DNA of 64,000 nucleotides, taken from NCBI GenBank assembly GCA_014904985.1, contig MU129103.1, positions 21,799 to 85,798 of the forward strand, read 5' to 3'. Both the position numbers and the translations under genes were made by a program. Below the pieces are notes generated by a model. That model was not told the origin of the DNA and did no database searches. It saw nothing but the letters and a program-made list of their open reading frames with translations. Shown piece after piece: positions 32,190 to 45,219 of the stretch. Origin of the DNA: Hydnum rufescens UP504 (taxonomy: Eukaryota; Basidiomycota; Agaricomycetes; Cantharellales; Hydnaceae). Position 1 is the stretch's first letter, and each line of letters begins with the position of its first letter.

Positions 32190-34373
32190 ATGCCACCAAA
32201 AGCACGAAAAATGTATAAGAGAAATAAATGGGTGACAGTGCCGACTGCCAGCCCAGCCTTTTCTAAGGGTAAAATGGCGGAGTCTTCTATGGCCAGGCCT
32301 TCCACTAAGCCCAGAGCAACGGGGTCATCTGATGCACCCATGAAAAGTGTAGTTGGTGATCTAGTTCAACAGTCAGCAGCTCCTCGCATGAAATGGAGTG
32401 TTGAAATACCACCACGACAGTCGGATGCACCATTGTTGTCGGGGGCCCTCCACCCCCCAATCCAATCCATGGTGGACGTAAGTCGTGCTCACTCACCTGT
32501 CAGCTCCGTTGCCAATTCCCCGGTTCACAATACTGTCAATTCTCCAGCCCTCTCTACGGCAGTTCTCTGGCCCCTTGGAATTCCTTGGGCTCTCCTCACG
32601 GTTCCCCAGCTTCCCCTGGCAATTCTCCGTACCACTCTTCGCTCCAGTTGTGTTCGCCCCACTTGCGTTCGCCCCTTGCCTTTTATTTTGACGAACCGGA
32701 TTTTGATTTCCGCACTCCCACTCCCACTCCCACTCAAGACCATAGGGATGATACTCCCCTGTTCCTTGATGATGGGGAAGGAAGTGAGGATGAGATTGAC
32801 CACGGTCTTGAGAATGGTGGAGACATTGATAGTGGCGACGAGGTCCTGGCCAAATCTCTTGGAGGCCCCTTTACTGAGCAACAAATTGCTGAGATTAGGG
32901 AGATAGTTGATGCTATGAATCAACAGCTAGAGCAAAAGGCCAAGGAATGGGAGCGACCTCTGGAGTCAGTGATGCGGATTGGCAACCTTGGCATCAATAC
33001 CAGAGAACGACGAAGTGGAGGGAATCTGTGGAATGCGTTTCATCACTCGTATGAGAAGGATTCTGACCCGGATCGGCCTCATCATGAGTATGTGGAGAAG
33101 GTTATACAGCCTGCATACTGTTCGCTCATTCTTGAACATGGTTGTGGAAGACTCTGCTGGAGTGGGAAGGAAGGAAGGCCAAAGAACCCTGTTGGAACAA
33201 CACAATTGCTTCAAAAGGGCTGCACCAGGCCGCTGCAACGCACTATCTCCCTGCGGCTATGGGGTAAAGGCTCATCAAGCAAACACACAAAACGTTGGAC
33301 GGAGATTTGAAATGGGATGGGCTACGTGATGAACATCCATGTGGGTTCTGCACATTGTTTAGTGGGCATTCCTGAGGGAGGCAGCAGTCCAAACACAATG
33401 CTGGTTACTGGGACACTTGGCGGATGAAAGCCATGGTGGATGAATCATTCCCAGAAGGACAGACATTGCTGAAGATGATTTCATGCTCACATGCCTAGTC
33501 TTCAGGGGAGCAGCAGCCTGCAAATGGGATGTGAGGCGGAAGTCCCCAAAAACTATAGCACGATAGGATGCGGGAAGGAGATTTCAGAAGAGCTCCAAAA
33601 TCTTCTGAAGCCATTTGTTGGCCACATCCCTAGGGTGCCATGGGCAACTCTACCCAGATTCCTTGCCAACAATCATCTGAAGATGGAGAATTGGGTCACA
33701 GAGTTGGACTTTCCAAATCTAATGTCACTTGATGTATCAGTGGTCCGAATGGATAGTTGGAAGAAACTGTGGCAGGCATTTTTTGAACTGAAGGATGATT
33801 TGCAGCAGGTTTGAATTCTACAGTTGGCGGATGACACGAGATTGCCAGATGACACTGCTATTGTTGTGGATCAATATAATGCAATACTTGTTACCGCTGG
33901 GCAAGCATACGAATCTGAGGGCTCGGGTGGACCAGAAAGTCATAATGGTGTGAATGGGGGTGGGTTCTTCAGCCACTGAAAATGCTCCCCCCCAGAACCC
34001 CAACAACCCACAGTCAAATTCAGTTGCCACAGGCTCATCTAGATCCCAAAAGCGAAGGTCTGATACAAGTGGGGGACCGGTCCAGAAGAAGAAATGGGTT
34101 CGTGGTGGCAGGAAGAAGGGCGCTAGGGACGTGATATCCAGCGAGTTCATAGCAGAGTCAGATGAAGAGCCTGAAGAGCAGGGGGCATCTACATTTGATG
34201 CATCACTTGGTGGTATTTCTGGCAGTGCCTCAGGATCCGACCCATTCGCTGTGCCAGTTAACTGGGAAAATGGGCTGAACACTGGAGTGTACAACCCTGT
34301 GGTGCCAAATGATGTCCCTCCTAGTGACTTTGATGCATTGCTTGCACAATATCCTGATTTGGCCTTGGATTGA
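32190..34373 (+). pseudogene. Broken gene for an unrecognised, nuclear-looking protein
   Basis: Successive forward frames together look like one protein. A basic start (MPPKARKMYKRNKW) at 32190 leads into a Ser/Pro-rich segment. After a frame change near 32560-32590 come an acidic region and a helical domain (FTEQQIAEIREIVDAMN, then GNLWNAFHHSY). A degraded middle follows to 33490, then a globular stretch to 33813. After another change near 33954 comes a C-terminus with a bipartite-type basic cluster (SRSQKRRS and QKKKWVRGGRKKG), then an acidic tail ending at 34373. At least two frameshifts and internal stops (for example 33309 and 33812) would need sequencing errors or introns to be tolerated. 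It resembles lineage-specific repetitive proteins of mushroom-forming fungi, but I cannot name a domain. Confidence 0.5.
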
Positions 34374-34689
34374 ATGTGTTTGCTGGATCCTCCTTATTTT
34401 GAGCTCTTTTGTCATCCTGTTGGATTCATGTCCTTGTCAATCTTGTAGTTTCTTGTCTCTTGAATAGATAATAGATGTACACTGATTAATTTAACTTGGA
34501 AGCTCATTGATACATTGATCTATGTAGTCTAAGTCCCCATGTTGATATTATTTGAGATCAAAAGACCATGTCTGTCACCCGAGGTCATGGCATTGAAATT
34601 ATGTGAGATCAAAGGATTTTGATGCCTCATAGGCAATTAATTTGATGCGGTTCGACATGTCTTTTGAGATCAGTCCAAGTGGCTGACTG

Positions 34690-34982
34690 AGGTGCTAAGG
34701 TTAGAGTTGCTGGACATCCAAGGAAAAGTAAGCATAATGAAATACATATCAGGTTTTGAAGAAAGAAGAAAGAAACATACTAACAAGACACAAATATCAG
34801 TAAACAGACCAACACAACATGAATGACATATAAGCCTTTCCACAAGCATCCCAGATGTATAAGCCTTTCTATAAGCATCCCACACAATGTATAAGCCTTT
34901 CTACAAGCATCCCAAATGATATATCATTGACTACAGCTAGTCCATATCCCTTCCTATTCTCCACTGAACACCATACACATTG
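34690..34982 (-). mobile_element. Fragment of an element A-family copy
   Basis: Minus-strand match to about 21445-21725 of element A, with TTAGAGTTGCTGGACATCC and the AAGGCTTATA repeats. It abuts the complete copy that starts at 34983. Confidence 0.65.
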
Positions 34983-36582
34983 TGGAAGATAAAAACATCC
35001 AGTATCAGAAAATGCGAAATTACACTACTTCCAGCCATTGGACAATCACATGACCGATTATGAAATTAATTATGGCTACGTGCAGAAACCGAATTCGTTT
35101 TATAACTCTGTCAGTTTTGATCAGAGAGGTACGCCCATATAATGCTTAGAAAGCTACAATTCACACCTTTCAAACAGTATCAAACACAAGTTGAACGGAC
35201 CAAATCTGCACTCTCCAGGCCAATTTTACTATTAAAATCCAGGATTTCCAGTAAAAAAACAAATACCTCCATCAGTTCGCATTCAATCCTCTCGGAACAA
35301 CTGCGCCTATAAAGATATAAAAAATCTGCATCCAACGGTACTGAGCACGTGAAGAACAGATCAAAACTGAACTCTACAGAACAATATTACTATCAGAATC
35401 AACACCCATCAGTAAAAAATGAATTTCTCCGTCAGTTCGCATCCGATCTGCTTGGAACCACTGTGCCCAGAAAGCTGTTAAAAATCCACATCAAATGGTA
35501 CCAAGCACGCCTATTATGGATGCAAACTGTTGTCTCTGCATCAAATCCCACACCATGCACTTGTTCCTTTTATTAGCCAGTAACAAAAAACACCTTAACC
35601 ACTGGACTATGCTCAGATTAATCTGCAGAACCCAGAGATGTCCCTTAATTTCACTTCCCATGAGCCCCAAAACACATCACAAGACCAGTGACATCATGCT
35701 CCAACCACTCCACAAGCTCAGCAAACTAGTGACATCATTTCCTTTATGAATCCTTTTGTTCTCTTTATGAATGACATCACTATGACATCACTATGACTTC
35801 ACTATGACATCACACTCTATGGATGACTCAGCTATGACCACATTATGACATCATTTCTTTATTACTCTTTTGTTCTACTCCACTATGACTCCCCCATGAC
35901 ATCACTATGATCTCATAGCTTTATTACTCTTTTGTTCTTGCTCCATGCACAGCCACCTTCAGATAGGTATATAAGCTAGCAGATTTTCTTGTTCCCCCCC
36001 CATCTCCTCACTCTGGAAATCAACCACTGTCAACTACTGTCAACCATTCTGCTTATAATCTAAAGAACTGTCTATCTAAAGCCATCTGGAGCTAAGTCAT
36101 CTTCAAGGTTGTTGAGACCAAGCTACTGGAAGCCATCTACGCAAAATACTGAAGCCAAGGATAGTTGCAGAACCTAAGGTTAGAGTTGCTGGACATCCAA
36201 GGAAAAAGTAAGCATAACGAAATATGAGTCAGGAAAGAAGATTGAAGCATACTAACCAAACTAACCAAGCACTGACCATTCTATAGCCTACAGATATCCG
36301 CATTTTGACCAGGAGGATGTAAACAAGGACACAAAAATATCAGTAAATGAACAAACACAACACGAACACATATAAGCCTTTCTATAAGCATCTATGATAT
36401 ATCATTGCTAGTCCATATCACATTCCATTTTCCAGTAAACACATACATATCTTGCAGAGAGTGATCAACCATTGAAGTGAACCAACCCATTTGAATAAAC
36501 AGAAACACAGTCTCCAATCTACACACTGGCTGAACCAGATTTTGATTTGACAGTCATCAGAGCTCCCAACCCTTCTTCTATA
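34983..36582 (-). mobile_element. Element C, full-length copy of the A/B family
   Basis: 1600 bp on the minus strand with the family termini (TGGAAGAT at 34983, TTCTATA at 36582) and all internal blocks, including the 170-bp modules (35040-35560) and the GACATCACTATGA repeats (35760-35930). The flanking 6-mers differ (ACATTG and CCATAA) because both neighbours are themselves fragments of the family. I cannot show a target duplication. Confidence 0.65.
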
Positions 36583-37118
36583 CCATAATAGATGTTCTTG
36601 GTATCAGTCAATGCGGATTTTTAACAGCTTTCTGGGCATGGTGGTTCTGAGAAGATTCGATGTGAACTGACAGAGAAATTCATTTTTTACTGATGGGTAT
36701 TGATTCTAATAGTAATATTGTTCTATAGAGTTCAGTTTTGATCTGTTCTTCGCATGCTTGGTACTGTTGGATGTGGATTTTTCATATCTTTCCAGGCGCA
36801 GTTGTTCCAAGAGGATTGAATGTGAACTGACAGAGATATTTGTTTTTTACTGGAAATCCTGGATTTTGATAGTAAAATTGGCCTGGAGAGTGCAGTTTTG
36901 GTCCATTTGACTTGTGTTTAGTACTGTTTGAAAGGTGTGAATCATAGCTTTCTAAGCATTATATGGGCATACCTCTCCAATCAAAACTGACAGAGTCATA
37001 CAATGAATTCAGTTTCTGCACATAGCTGTAATTAATTTCATAATCGGTCATGTGATTGTCCAATGGCTGGAAGTAGTGTAATTTCACATTTTCTGATACT
37101 GGATGTTTTTATCTTCCA
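36583..37118 (+). mobile_element. 3' end fragment of an element A-family copy
   Basis: Matches the last 540 bp of elements A and B, ending ATCTTCCA and followed by CACCAC. It is more CpG-depleted than A and B (for example CTGGGCATGG against CTGGGCGCGG), as expected for an older or more heavily deaminated copy. Confidence 0.65.
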
Positions 37119-37311
37119 CACCACCAAGGCCTGACTCACACTTTTCAAGAGGGCATTGAGGTTTGGTCCTTGTCTCCTTTTCAGTGGGGGTGGTAGTGCC
37201 TTGTCACTGTTGGACTCATTGGAAAGGTTGAATCTAGGGGATATGTATCCATGTTGAGGTGTTGGGGGATCAGTGAGAATACCATCTTTCACTGTGGAAG
37301 CATGACTCACC

Positions 37312-37985
37312 TACAGTTGCCAGAAAGTCAGGTTCAGGTCAGGTTTTGCCCCATTTGGGCAAAACCTGAACTTAACTAACACCTGAATCTCCTTAATTGA
37401 CAAAACCTGAACCTAACCTGAAGAAAACCTATCTTAGGTCAGGTTCAGGTCAGGTTCAGGCTAACCCAGGTTCAAACCTGAAATCATGAGCCCCTTCAGA
37501 CATGAGAAATATCTGAGCTGAACACTGATTTTAACCATAATCTGGAATGAGTCATCAATTCTGGCAAGTTCCAGAGTTATGTAAGCAGGTTCCTTGGTGG
37601 AGAAATAGGTCTGAAGTTGAACATAAAACCTCATGCAAAGTTTATATTGACTATACATAGTCTATGTGTTATATTGATTATATATAGTCTACACATAGAC
37701 TATGTATAGTCAATATAAACTTTGCATGAGGTTTTATGTTCAACTTCAGTTCAAAGTAACCTATTTATCCACCAAGGAACCTGCTTACATAACTCTGGAA
37801 CTTGCCAGAATTGATGACTCATTCTGGATTATGGTTAAAACCAGTGTTCAGCTCAGATATTTCTCATGTCTGAAGGGGCTCATGATTTCAGGTTTGAACC
37901 TGGGTTAAACCTGAACCTGACCACAGGTCAGGTTCAGGTTTGAACTCAGGGTTCCAGGGTTTGTAACCTGACTTCAGCAACCATA
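37312..37985. mobile_element. Foldback MITE with 8-bp duplication
   Basis: A 674-bp, almost fully palindromic element centred near 37680 (ATAGTCTAYRCATAGACTAT-type core). Short imperfect termini TACAGTTGCC and TATGGTTGCT are flanked by GACTCACC at 37304-37311 and 37986-37993. The arms carry AGGTTCAGGTCAGGTT repeats. An 8-bp duplication suggests the hAT superfamily. No coding capacity is visible; the mirrored 65-68 residue frames reflect the symmetry. Confidence 0.75.
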
Positions 37986-38850
37986 GACTCACCTCCCTCA
38001 CTGTAGAGGCATCATCACAAGCCTTATCTGCTGGCTTGCCTTCAAAAGGAGAGGAAGCAGATTGCTCTTGCCACCAGTAGCCAGAATGATATTGTGCCTC
38101 ACCAAGGGTTGGGACAGATCCACAGAGCCATGAGAACTGGGAGAACTCAAGGGAGCCATGAAGTCAGTGGACCATTGCATAAGTAGAGCAGATAAATCAG
38201 CTGAAAAGCAAAGCCCAGGAGACATTTTGCAATGGTCGAGGCTGATGCTACTGAAATGCTCTGAGCATCTGAGCTCATGTTTCAGAAAGTGCAAAAATAA
38301 GTTCCTAATCCATGGCATCATTGCACCATATCACACACTAATGCATCCACTATCTCAAAAAATATTTTGCTATACCTGAACAAACTATGAACAAACTAGC
38401 TGTGGGGTTTGTGCTCACTTGCACGCCCTAACATGTGATCTGTAGTGGGCACTTTTGACTTTATACTTGAATAGAATTTCCCTTGCAAGTGATGGGATGA
38501 GTTCAGTGAGGAAATGGCTCATACCATATTTGTAGATGTCAACTTTGGAATGATATTTTACTTTGTCATTTTTGCTCTTAATGGTTGGAGGTTCATGGGC
38601 TGAAAGTGGGCTCCTTGATATCCAGAAAGAGCTGATGAAAAGCATGATGTAAGCTCCTAAGCAAAAAGGATAGGTGCATGGGTGAAATCACACTGAATGG
38701 GGAGCCACATAAAGAAAATTTCCATGGTTGTGACATTAGATGGGCTCCTTGAGATTTCAAAGAGCTAATGCTAGTACATAGCAGTAACATGAATGAACTT
38801 GCAATGACATAGAGCTCCATTCACTGGGGAAGAGCTCCTTGGTGCCCAAG

Positions 38851-39698
38851 NNNNNNNNNNNNNNNNNNNNNNNNNNNNNNNNNNNNNNNNNNNNNNNNNN
38901 NNNNNNNNNNNNNNNNNNNNNNNNNNNNNNNNNNNNNNNNNNNNNNNNNNNNNNNNNNNNNNNNNNNNNNNNNNNNNNNNNNNNNNNNNNNNNNNNNNNN
39001 NNNNNNNNNNNNNNNNNNNNNNNNNNNNNNNNNNNNNNNNNNNNNNNNNNNNNNNNNNNNNNNNNNNNNNNNNNNNNNNNNNNNNNNNNNNNNNNNNNNN
39101 NNNNNNNNNNNNNNNNNNNNNNNNNNNNNNNNNNNNNNNNNNNNNNNNNNNNNNNNNNNNNNNNNNNNNNNNNNNNNNNNNNNNNNNNNNNNNNNNNNNN
39201 NNNNNNNNNNNNNNNNNNNNNNNNNNNNNNNNNNNNNNNNNNNNNNNNNNNNNNNNNNNNNNNNNNNNNNNNNNNNNNNNNNNNNNNNNNNNNNNNNNNN
39301 NNNNNNNNNNNNNNNNNNNNNNNNNNNNNNNNNNNNNNNNNNNNNNNNNNNNNNNNNNNNNNNNNNNNNNNNNNNNNNNNNNNNNNNNNNNNNNNNNNNN
39401 NNNNNNNNNNNNNNNNNNNNNNNNNNNNNNNNNNNNNNNNNNNNNNNNNNNNNNNNNNNNNNNNNNNNNNNNNNNNNNNNNNNNNNNNNNNNNNNNNNNN
39501 NNNNNNNNNNNNNNNNNNNNNNNNNNNNNNNNNNNNNNNNNNNNNNNNNNNNNNNNNNNNNNNNNNNNNNNNNNNNNNNNNNNNNNNNNNNNNNNNNNNN
39601 NNNNNNNNNNNNNNNNNNNNNNNNNNNNNNNNNNNNNNNNNNNNNNNNNNNNNNNNNNNNNNNNNNNNNNNNNNNNNNNNNNNNNNNNNNNNNNNNNN
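38851..39698. other. Assembly gap (848 N)
   Basis: A run of N. The 70 bp before it (38781-38850) are the same as 39807-39876 after it, so the gap lies inside the tandem array. Confidence 0.95.
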
Positions 39699-39876
39699 GA
39701 AATGGAGCTCCTTGAGATCTTCAAAGAGCTGATGGCTAGTACAATAAAGGTTTCAATGAAAAACAACAGCTACAAGGGGGAAACTGTAAGCTCCAATATA
39801 AGAATAGCAGTAACATGAATGAACTTGCAATGACATAGAGCTCCATTCACTGGGGAAGAGCTCCTTGGTGCCCAAG

Positions 39877-40891
39877 ATAAAAGCTCCAATGAGAGGACAG
39901 AAGCTACCAAAGGACCCTTGCAGTGAAATGTGTGAAAAAAAGCCTTTTCATGTCCAGGAAAGAGCTGATGATCACCAAGAGGAAGCTGCAACCTGAGAAC
40001 ATCAATTACATAAATGAAACCACAATAGAATGGAGCTCCATCCCCATGAAGCCAAGCTCCTTGGCATGCAAGGAAAAAGCTCCAAAAGAGAAAAAGTAAC
40101 TGAATGTGCCTCAGGAGCTGCTTGATGGAAGCTCCTTTGAAAGAATACAGCTACATCAATGAAGCTGCAAGTGATTGGAGTTACACTTTCTGATAAAAGC
40201 CCCTGAGATGCAAGGTAAGAGTTGCATTGAAAGACTAACAGCAGCTGAATAAATAAAACTGCTCATGATGTGGAGCTCAACCCCTTAGAAAAAGCTCCTT
40301 TGAATACAAGGGAAGAGCTCCAAGGAAACAACAGCAGCCACAAAAGAGAAATTGTAGCTGACTTTGAAAAAAAAGCTCCTTTTATATCCAAGAAGAGCCA
40401 GGATAATGAAAGGATGAGCTCCAATGCAAGGACAGCAGCTCCATGGATAACAGTGAAATGGAATTAAGCTCCATTTGCTTGGCTTAAGCTCCTTGGTGCA
40501 CAGAATAGGAGCTCCAAGGGAAAGACAGCAGCTACATAAATGAGCTTGGAATGGAATGAAGCTCCATAAGGGTAATATTGCAGCTGGTTCTACAGGATGT
40601 GGAGCTCTTGGATATTCAAGAGAGCCAATGAATAATCAAGAGATGGACTCAATCCAGTAACAGCAGCTAACCATGGATGAAAGTGCAATGAAATGGAGCT
40701 CCCAAGGGGAAAAACAGCAGTCGGAATGTCAAGCTGCAGGCTCAATCCAAGGACAGCAGCTACACTGATGAGAGTGCAATGAAAGAGACCCAATTTGCTT
40801 GAGATAAGCTCTTTGGTAGGAGGGGTGGAGCTCCAAATATGTTCAGACTCAGCTGACTCAGGGAATGGAGCTCCTGGATGATTTTTGAGAG
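39877..40891 (+). repeat. 1.0-kb higher-order repeat, copy 1
   Basis: Almost identical to 40915-41931 (offset about 1038 bp). Differences include small deletions and a changed junction near 40780. Confidence 0.85.
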
Positions 40892-40914
40892 CCACATGTC
40901 GTACTGTCCGCAGT

Positions 40915-41931
40915 ATAAAAGCTCCAATGAGAGGACAGAAGCTACCAAAGGACCCTTGCAGTGAAATGTGTGAAAAAAGAGCCTTTTCATGTCCAGGAAA
41001 GAGCTGATGATCACCAAGAGGAAGCTGCAACCTGAGAACATCAATTACATAAATGAAACCACAATAGAATGGAGCTCCATCCCCATGAGGCCAAGCTCCT
41101 TGGCATGCAAGGAAAAAGCTCCAAAAGAGAAAAAGTAACTGAATGTGCCTCAAGGAGCTGCTTGATGGAAGCTCCTTTGAAAGAATAGCAGCTACATCAA
41201 TGAAGCTGCAAGGGATTGGAGTTACACTTTCTGATAAAAGCCCCATGAGATGCAAGGTAAGAGCTGCATTGAAAGACTAACAGCAGCTGAATAAATAAAA
41301 CTGCTCATGATGTGGAGCTCAACCCTTTAGAAAAAGCTCCTTTGAATACAAGGGAAGAGCTCCAAGGAAACAACAACAGCCACAAAAGAGAAATTGTAGC
41401 TGACTTTGAAAAAAAGCTCCTTTTATATCCAAGAAGAGCCAATGATAATGAAAGGATGAGCTCCAATGCAAGGACAGCAGCTCCATGGATAACAGTGAAA
41501 TGGAATTAAGCTCCATTTGCTTGGCTTAAGCTCCTTGGTGCACAGAATAGGAGCTCCAAGGGAAAGACAGCAGCTACATAAATGAGCTTGGAATGGAATG
41601 AAGCTCCATAAGGGTAATATTGTAGCTGGTTCTACAGGATGTGGAGCTCTTGGATATTCAAGAGAGCCAATGAATAATCAAGAGATGGACTCCAATCCAG
41701 TAACAGCAGCTACACATGGATGAAAGTGCAATGAAATGGGGCTCCCAAGGGGAAAAACAGCAGTCAGGAATGTCAAGCTGCAGGCTCCAATCCAAGGACA
41801 GCAGCTACACTGATGAGAGTGCAATGAAAGAGAGCTCCAATTTTCTTGAGATAAGCTCTTTGGTAGGAGGGGTGGAGTTCCAAATGTCCAGACTCAGCTG
41901 ACTCAGGGAATGGAGCTCCTGGATGAGTTGA
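40915..41931 (+). repeat. 1.0-kb higher-order repeat, copy 2
   Basis: Second direct copy of 39877-40891. The spacing of the duplicated gap flanks (about 1026 bp) implies at least one more copy across the N gap. Confidence 0.85.
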
Positions 41932-42964
41932 TGAATTACAAGAATGGGAGCCACATGAATGCAACTGCATTGACATGGAGCTCCATCATCTGGGAACAAG
42001 CTCTTCAGCATGCAAGACAGGAGCTGCAGGGAAAGATTAGCAGCTGAAGAAGCAACAGTGCAGCTGAATTTTCAGAAAATGGTACTCCAGGGATTCTGGA
42101 AGAGCTAATGGTAATCAATGGATGAGCTCCATCCATGAAATTTCATTGACATGGAGCTCCATCATCTGGAAACAAGCTCTTCAGTGTGCAAGACAGGAGC
42201 TGCAGGAAAAGATTAGCAGCTGCAGGAGCAAAAGTGCAGCTGAATTTGCAGAAAATGGTACTCCAGGGATTCTGGAGGAGCTAATGGTAATCAATGGATG
42301 AGCTCCATCCATGAGATTGCATTGACATGGAGCTCCATCATCTGGAGACAAGCTCCTCAGTGCACCAGGCAGGAGCTGCAGGGAGAGATTAGCAGCTGAA
42401 GGGGCAAAAGTGCAGCTGAATTGCAGAAAATGGTACTTTTGGGTATCCTGGAGGAGCTCATGATCATCAAAGGATAATCTCCATGGATGAGATTCAAAGA
42501 AGCTGCTGAGCATAAGTTTCAATGCAGCTGATGGATGTCCAGAAGCAGCTCCTCTGCATTGGCATGGAGCTCCATCATCTGGAGATAGGCTCTTCAGTGT
42601 GCAAGACAGGAGCTGCAGGAAAAGATCAGCAGCTGAATTTGCAGAAAATGGTACTCCTGGGTATCCTGGAGGAGCTGATGATAATGAAGGGATAAGCTCC
42701 ATGGATGAGATTCTAAGGAGCTGCTGAAAGCATTTTTTGATGCAGCTGATGCATGCCACCCTGCAGCCTTTCCCTTGCATTGTGCAGCTGCTCCTTTTAG
42801 CTATGGATCCTCCTGCCAATGTTTGGGCTGAAAGGTAGCTGTACATGATCAATTCAGTAGCTCCATAATCTGGAATGGAGCTATGCCACAGGGAACAGCA
42901 GCCACAGCATTGGGCCATGGAAGTGATGATGCAGCTCCTACTCAAATTCCAAGTTGCTCCTTGA

Positions 42965-43380
42965 AATACTACTGACCTCTTAGGTCCCTTTTGGTGTAGT
43001 GAAAGCCAACCTGAGAGGTCCAAATCTTGATGTCTGGATTTGCAATGATTGGGAGAGCAATTTAGTTCGTGTGAGAGTGTGAGGAAACATGGGTGGTGGG
43101 GACTGGAAGCATGAGATGATAGTGGAATAGGGACCAGAGGTGAAGGATGATGAGAAGCTTGGCTTTTCATGCCTTGTTGTGTAACTTCATCTAGATGCTT
43201 TGCACCATGAGGGGGGCCAGTATGCTCCTTGAAGGCAGCTTGGTGAGGGTGAGACCTTAGTTCTAGCTTGACAATTGCATGGTTGACATAGGGTGGAAGG
43301 GGCAGCTGCTCTGATGAGTCAGCTATGTGTTGAGATTTTGGAGTATTGGACCCAGGGCATCTAGGTTTCTTGTAAGTTTT
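42965..43380. other. No gene recognised
   Basis: Transition between the AGCTCC array and the next repeat. A minus-strand open frame crosses it without recognisable motifs. Confidence 0.3.
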
Positions 43381-43384
43381 TGAG

Positions 43385-43690
43385 TTTCTCATGCTTAGGC
43401 AAACAGAGTGAGGGTAGGGAGAGTGACTAAGCAAGTTCCCTGAACAATCAACTTGTGTTCTTATTACTTGGGAGGGAGCAAAAGCAAAGAACACAAAAAA
43501 GTATGTTCTGGACAATCAACTTGTAGTCCTGGTGCTTGAGATAGAGTGAAAGTGAGCAATGCAGAAGTGCACCCCAGACAATCAACTCTCATTTTGTTCC
43601 TTGTACTTGTAATGGAGTAAAAGCCAAGAACACACTGGAGTATGTTCCTAGGCAATCAACTCCCTACTTATTAAGAAAGCAGATTTGAGA
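43385..43690. repeat. About 75-bp tandem repeat
   Basis: Three to four units containing CAATCAACTTGTGTTCTT, ACTTG-rich linkers and AGAACACA...AGTATGTTCC words. A related pair of units occurs at 44440-44580. Confidence 0.65.
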
Positions 43691-44099
43691 ATGCAATGCA
43701 GGCCAACTCAAAACCCCTCTCCAAAGCAGGTATGAAAAACAAACACAACAGTGTATGTTTGCTGCTGCCATATATACATGACTTTTTAGTCCTCACTTAA
43801 TTATGTAATACACTATATTACACTGGTTGTGGTGTGATTGTGGTTCAGTGAGGAAACTGCTGACTGTTGAAGCAAAAATGACTCAACACCAATGTGTCAG
43901 TCTAAACAAGTAATTTATTAGGCATATGTTGAAGTAAAGATGAATACATAATGAACAGTTGAGCTGTTACAATTATTTTTCACATCACAGGTGAGTAGCC
44001 ATGCAGAGGAAAGGGGTACTTGTGAGATAGTGAGAATGAGAGGAAAAAGTCACCCCTCTAGATTACACATTTCAAGTCCCAGCTCAACACTCTCCTCTC

Positions 44100-44830
44100 A
44101 CTTGAAGGTCATTGTTCCACTGGCAGAGCCAAAACATATATTGAGCCACAGAATACTTTCATAGATAGAGATAGTGAGGGTGAGGGTGACACCATCAGCA
44201 GAGTCAGAATGGCACCAGTGCATGCAAAGCTGTTGTACATAAGGATGGTGTGGGCACAAGTCCAGATTGATATCCATTGGTGTAAAGTTTGTAAATAGGG
44301 ATAGCATGGGTGACTCTGTCATTGGAGTTCAGCATGACACCAATCAGTGCAAAATCTTTGCACTCTGTGGGCTCAAATAGGCATCAAAATCATCATTAGA
44401 ACTGGGTCTTCTGGGTCTCATAAGTGTTCTCACAGGCCACTCTTAAGCAAGCAGAGTGAGTGTAGGGAACCCAACAAAGTGAGTTCCCTGGATGCCCAAC
44501 TCCCATTCTTGTTACTTGAGACAGAGTAAAAGTGGAGACACAAGAAACTGTGCCCCAGACAATTAACTCTTGTTCTGTTGAGTGAAACAGCTCCATCAGA
44601 GTCCAGTATGATACCTTCAATGCAAAGTCATAAATAGGGGAGGTGAGTCTCAGAGTTGAACACAATACCAGTCCAGTTGAGGTGAAGTTCATAAATAGGG
44701 AAGGTGCAGGTAGCATCATCATCAGAGTCTAGTGTGATCCCTGCTGGGGTGAAGTTCATAAATAAGGGGGTGAGTCATTGGACCCCAATATGATACCAGT
44801 TGAGGCAAAGTTTGTAAATAAGGAAGGTGT
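44100..44830. repeat. Degenerate tandem repeat with AAGTTCATAAATAGGG words
   Basis: Units of roughly 70 bp with GAGTCNAGTNTGATNCC and AAGTTCATAAATA-like words near 44290, 44690, 44755 and 44815. No gene seen. Confidence 0.55.
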
Positions 44831-45219
44831 AGCATAAGATACTGGTTGATGCTGTCACAACCTTTCTTTGTGTTGACATCCATAAAGGGCTCTTCCACTT
44901 TGATGCATCCCATGATCCTTGTGGCCTAGAACCACAATTCATCAGCATAACCAAGAGGCCATCCAAATTGTGAAACCCTTGTAGATTGGGACAGCTGTGG
45001 GTAACATCGTCATTGGAGTCCAATAGTTGTTCTTATCCTGTTTTTATTTCCACATCACCCACCACCCTGGGAAGAGTTTGAATAAACCTGATGCCTTATC
45101 TCACTGAGCTGATCATCATCATAGGGAGGGAGATAACCAGAATCAGACCCTCCTCCCACCCAAGCTCTTTCAGATGAAGGCAACAGGAACTTACCCATAC
45201 AGGGTCTTGGGGCTGATTT

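Larger units (their letters stand above)
38400..42960. repeat. AGCTCC-rich tandem repeat array
   Basis: The motif GAGCTCC or its variants recurs every 40-60 bp, linked by AATGAAA, GACAGCAGCTACA and CAAGGA words. In 41.95-42.75 kb a period of about 180-200 bp is clear (ACATGGAGCTCCATCATCTG near 41970, 42150, 42325 and 42560). A 444-residue minus frame across 42.2-43.5 kb is mostly translated repeat, so I do not call a gene. Confidence 0.75.

Noticed and set aside
42181..43515. 444-residue minus-strand open frame
   Set aside because: The largest real open frame after the gaps, but its sequence mostly follows the AGCTCC tandem repeat; no domain, splice pattern or codon bias supports a gene.
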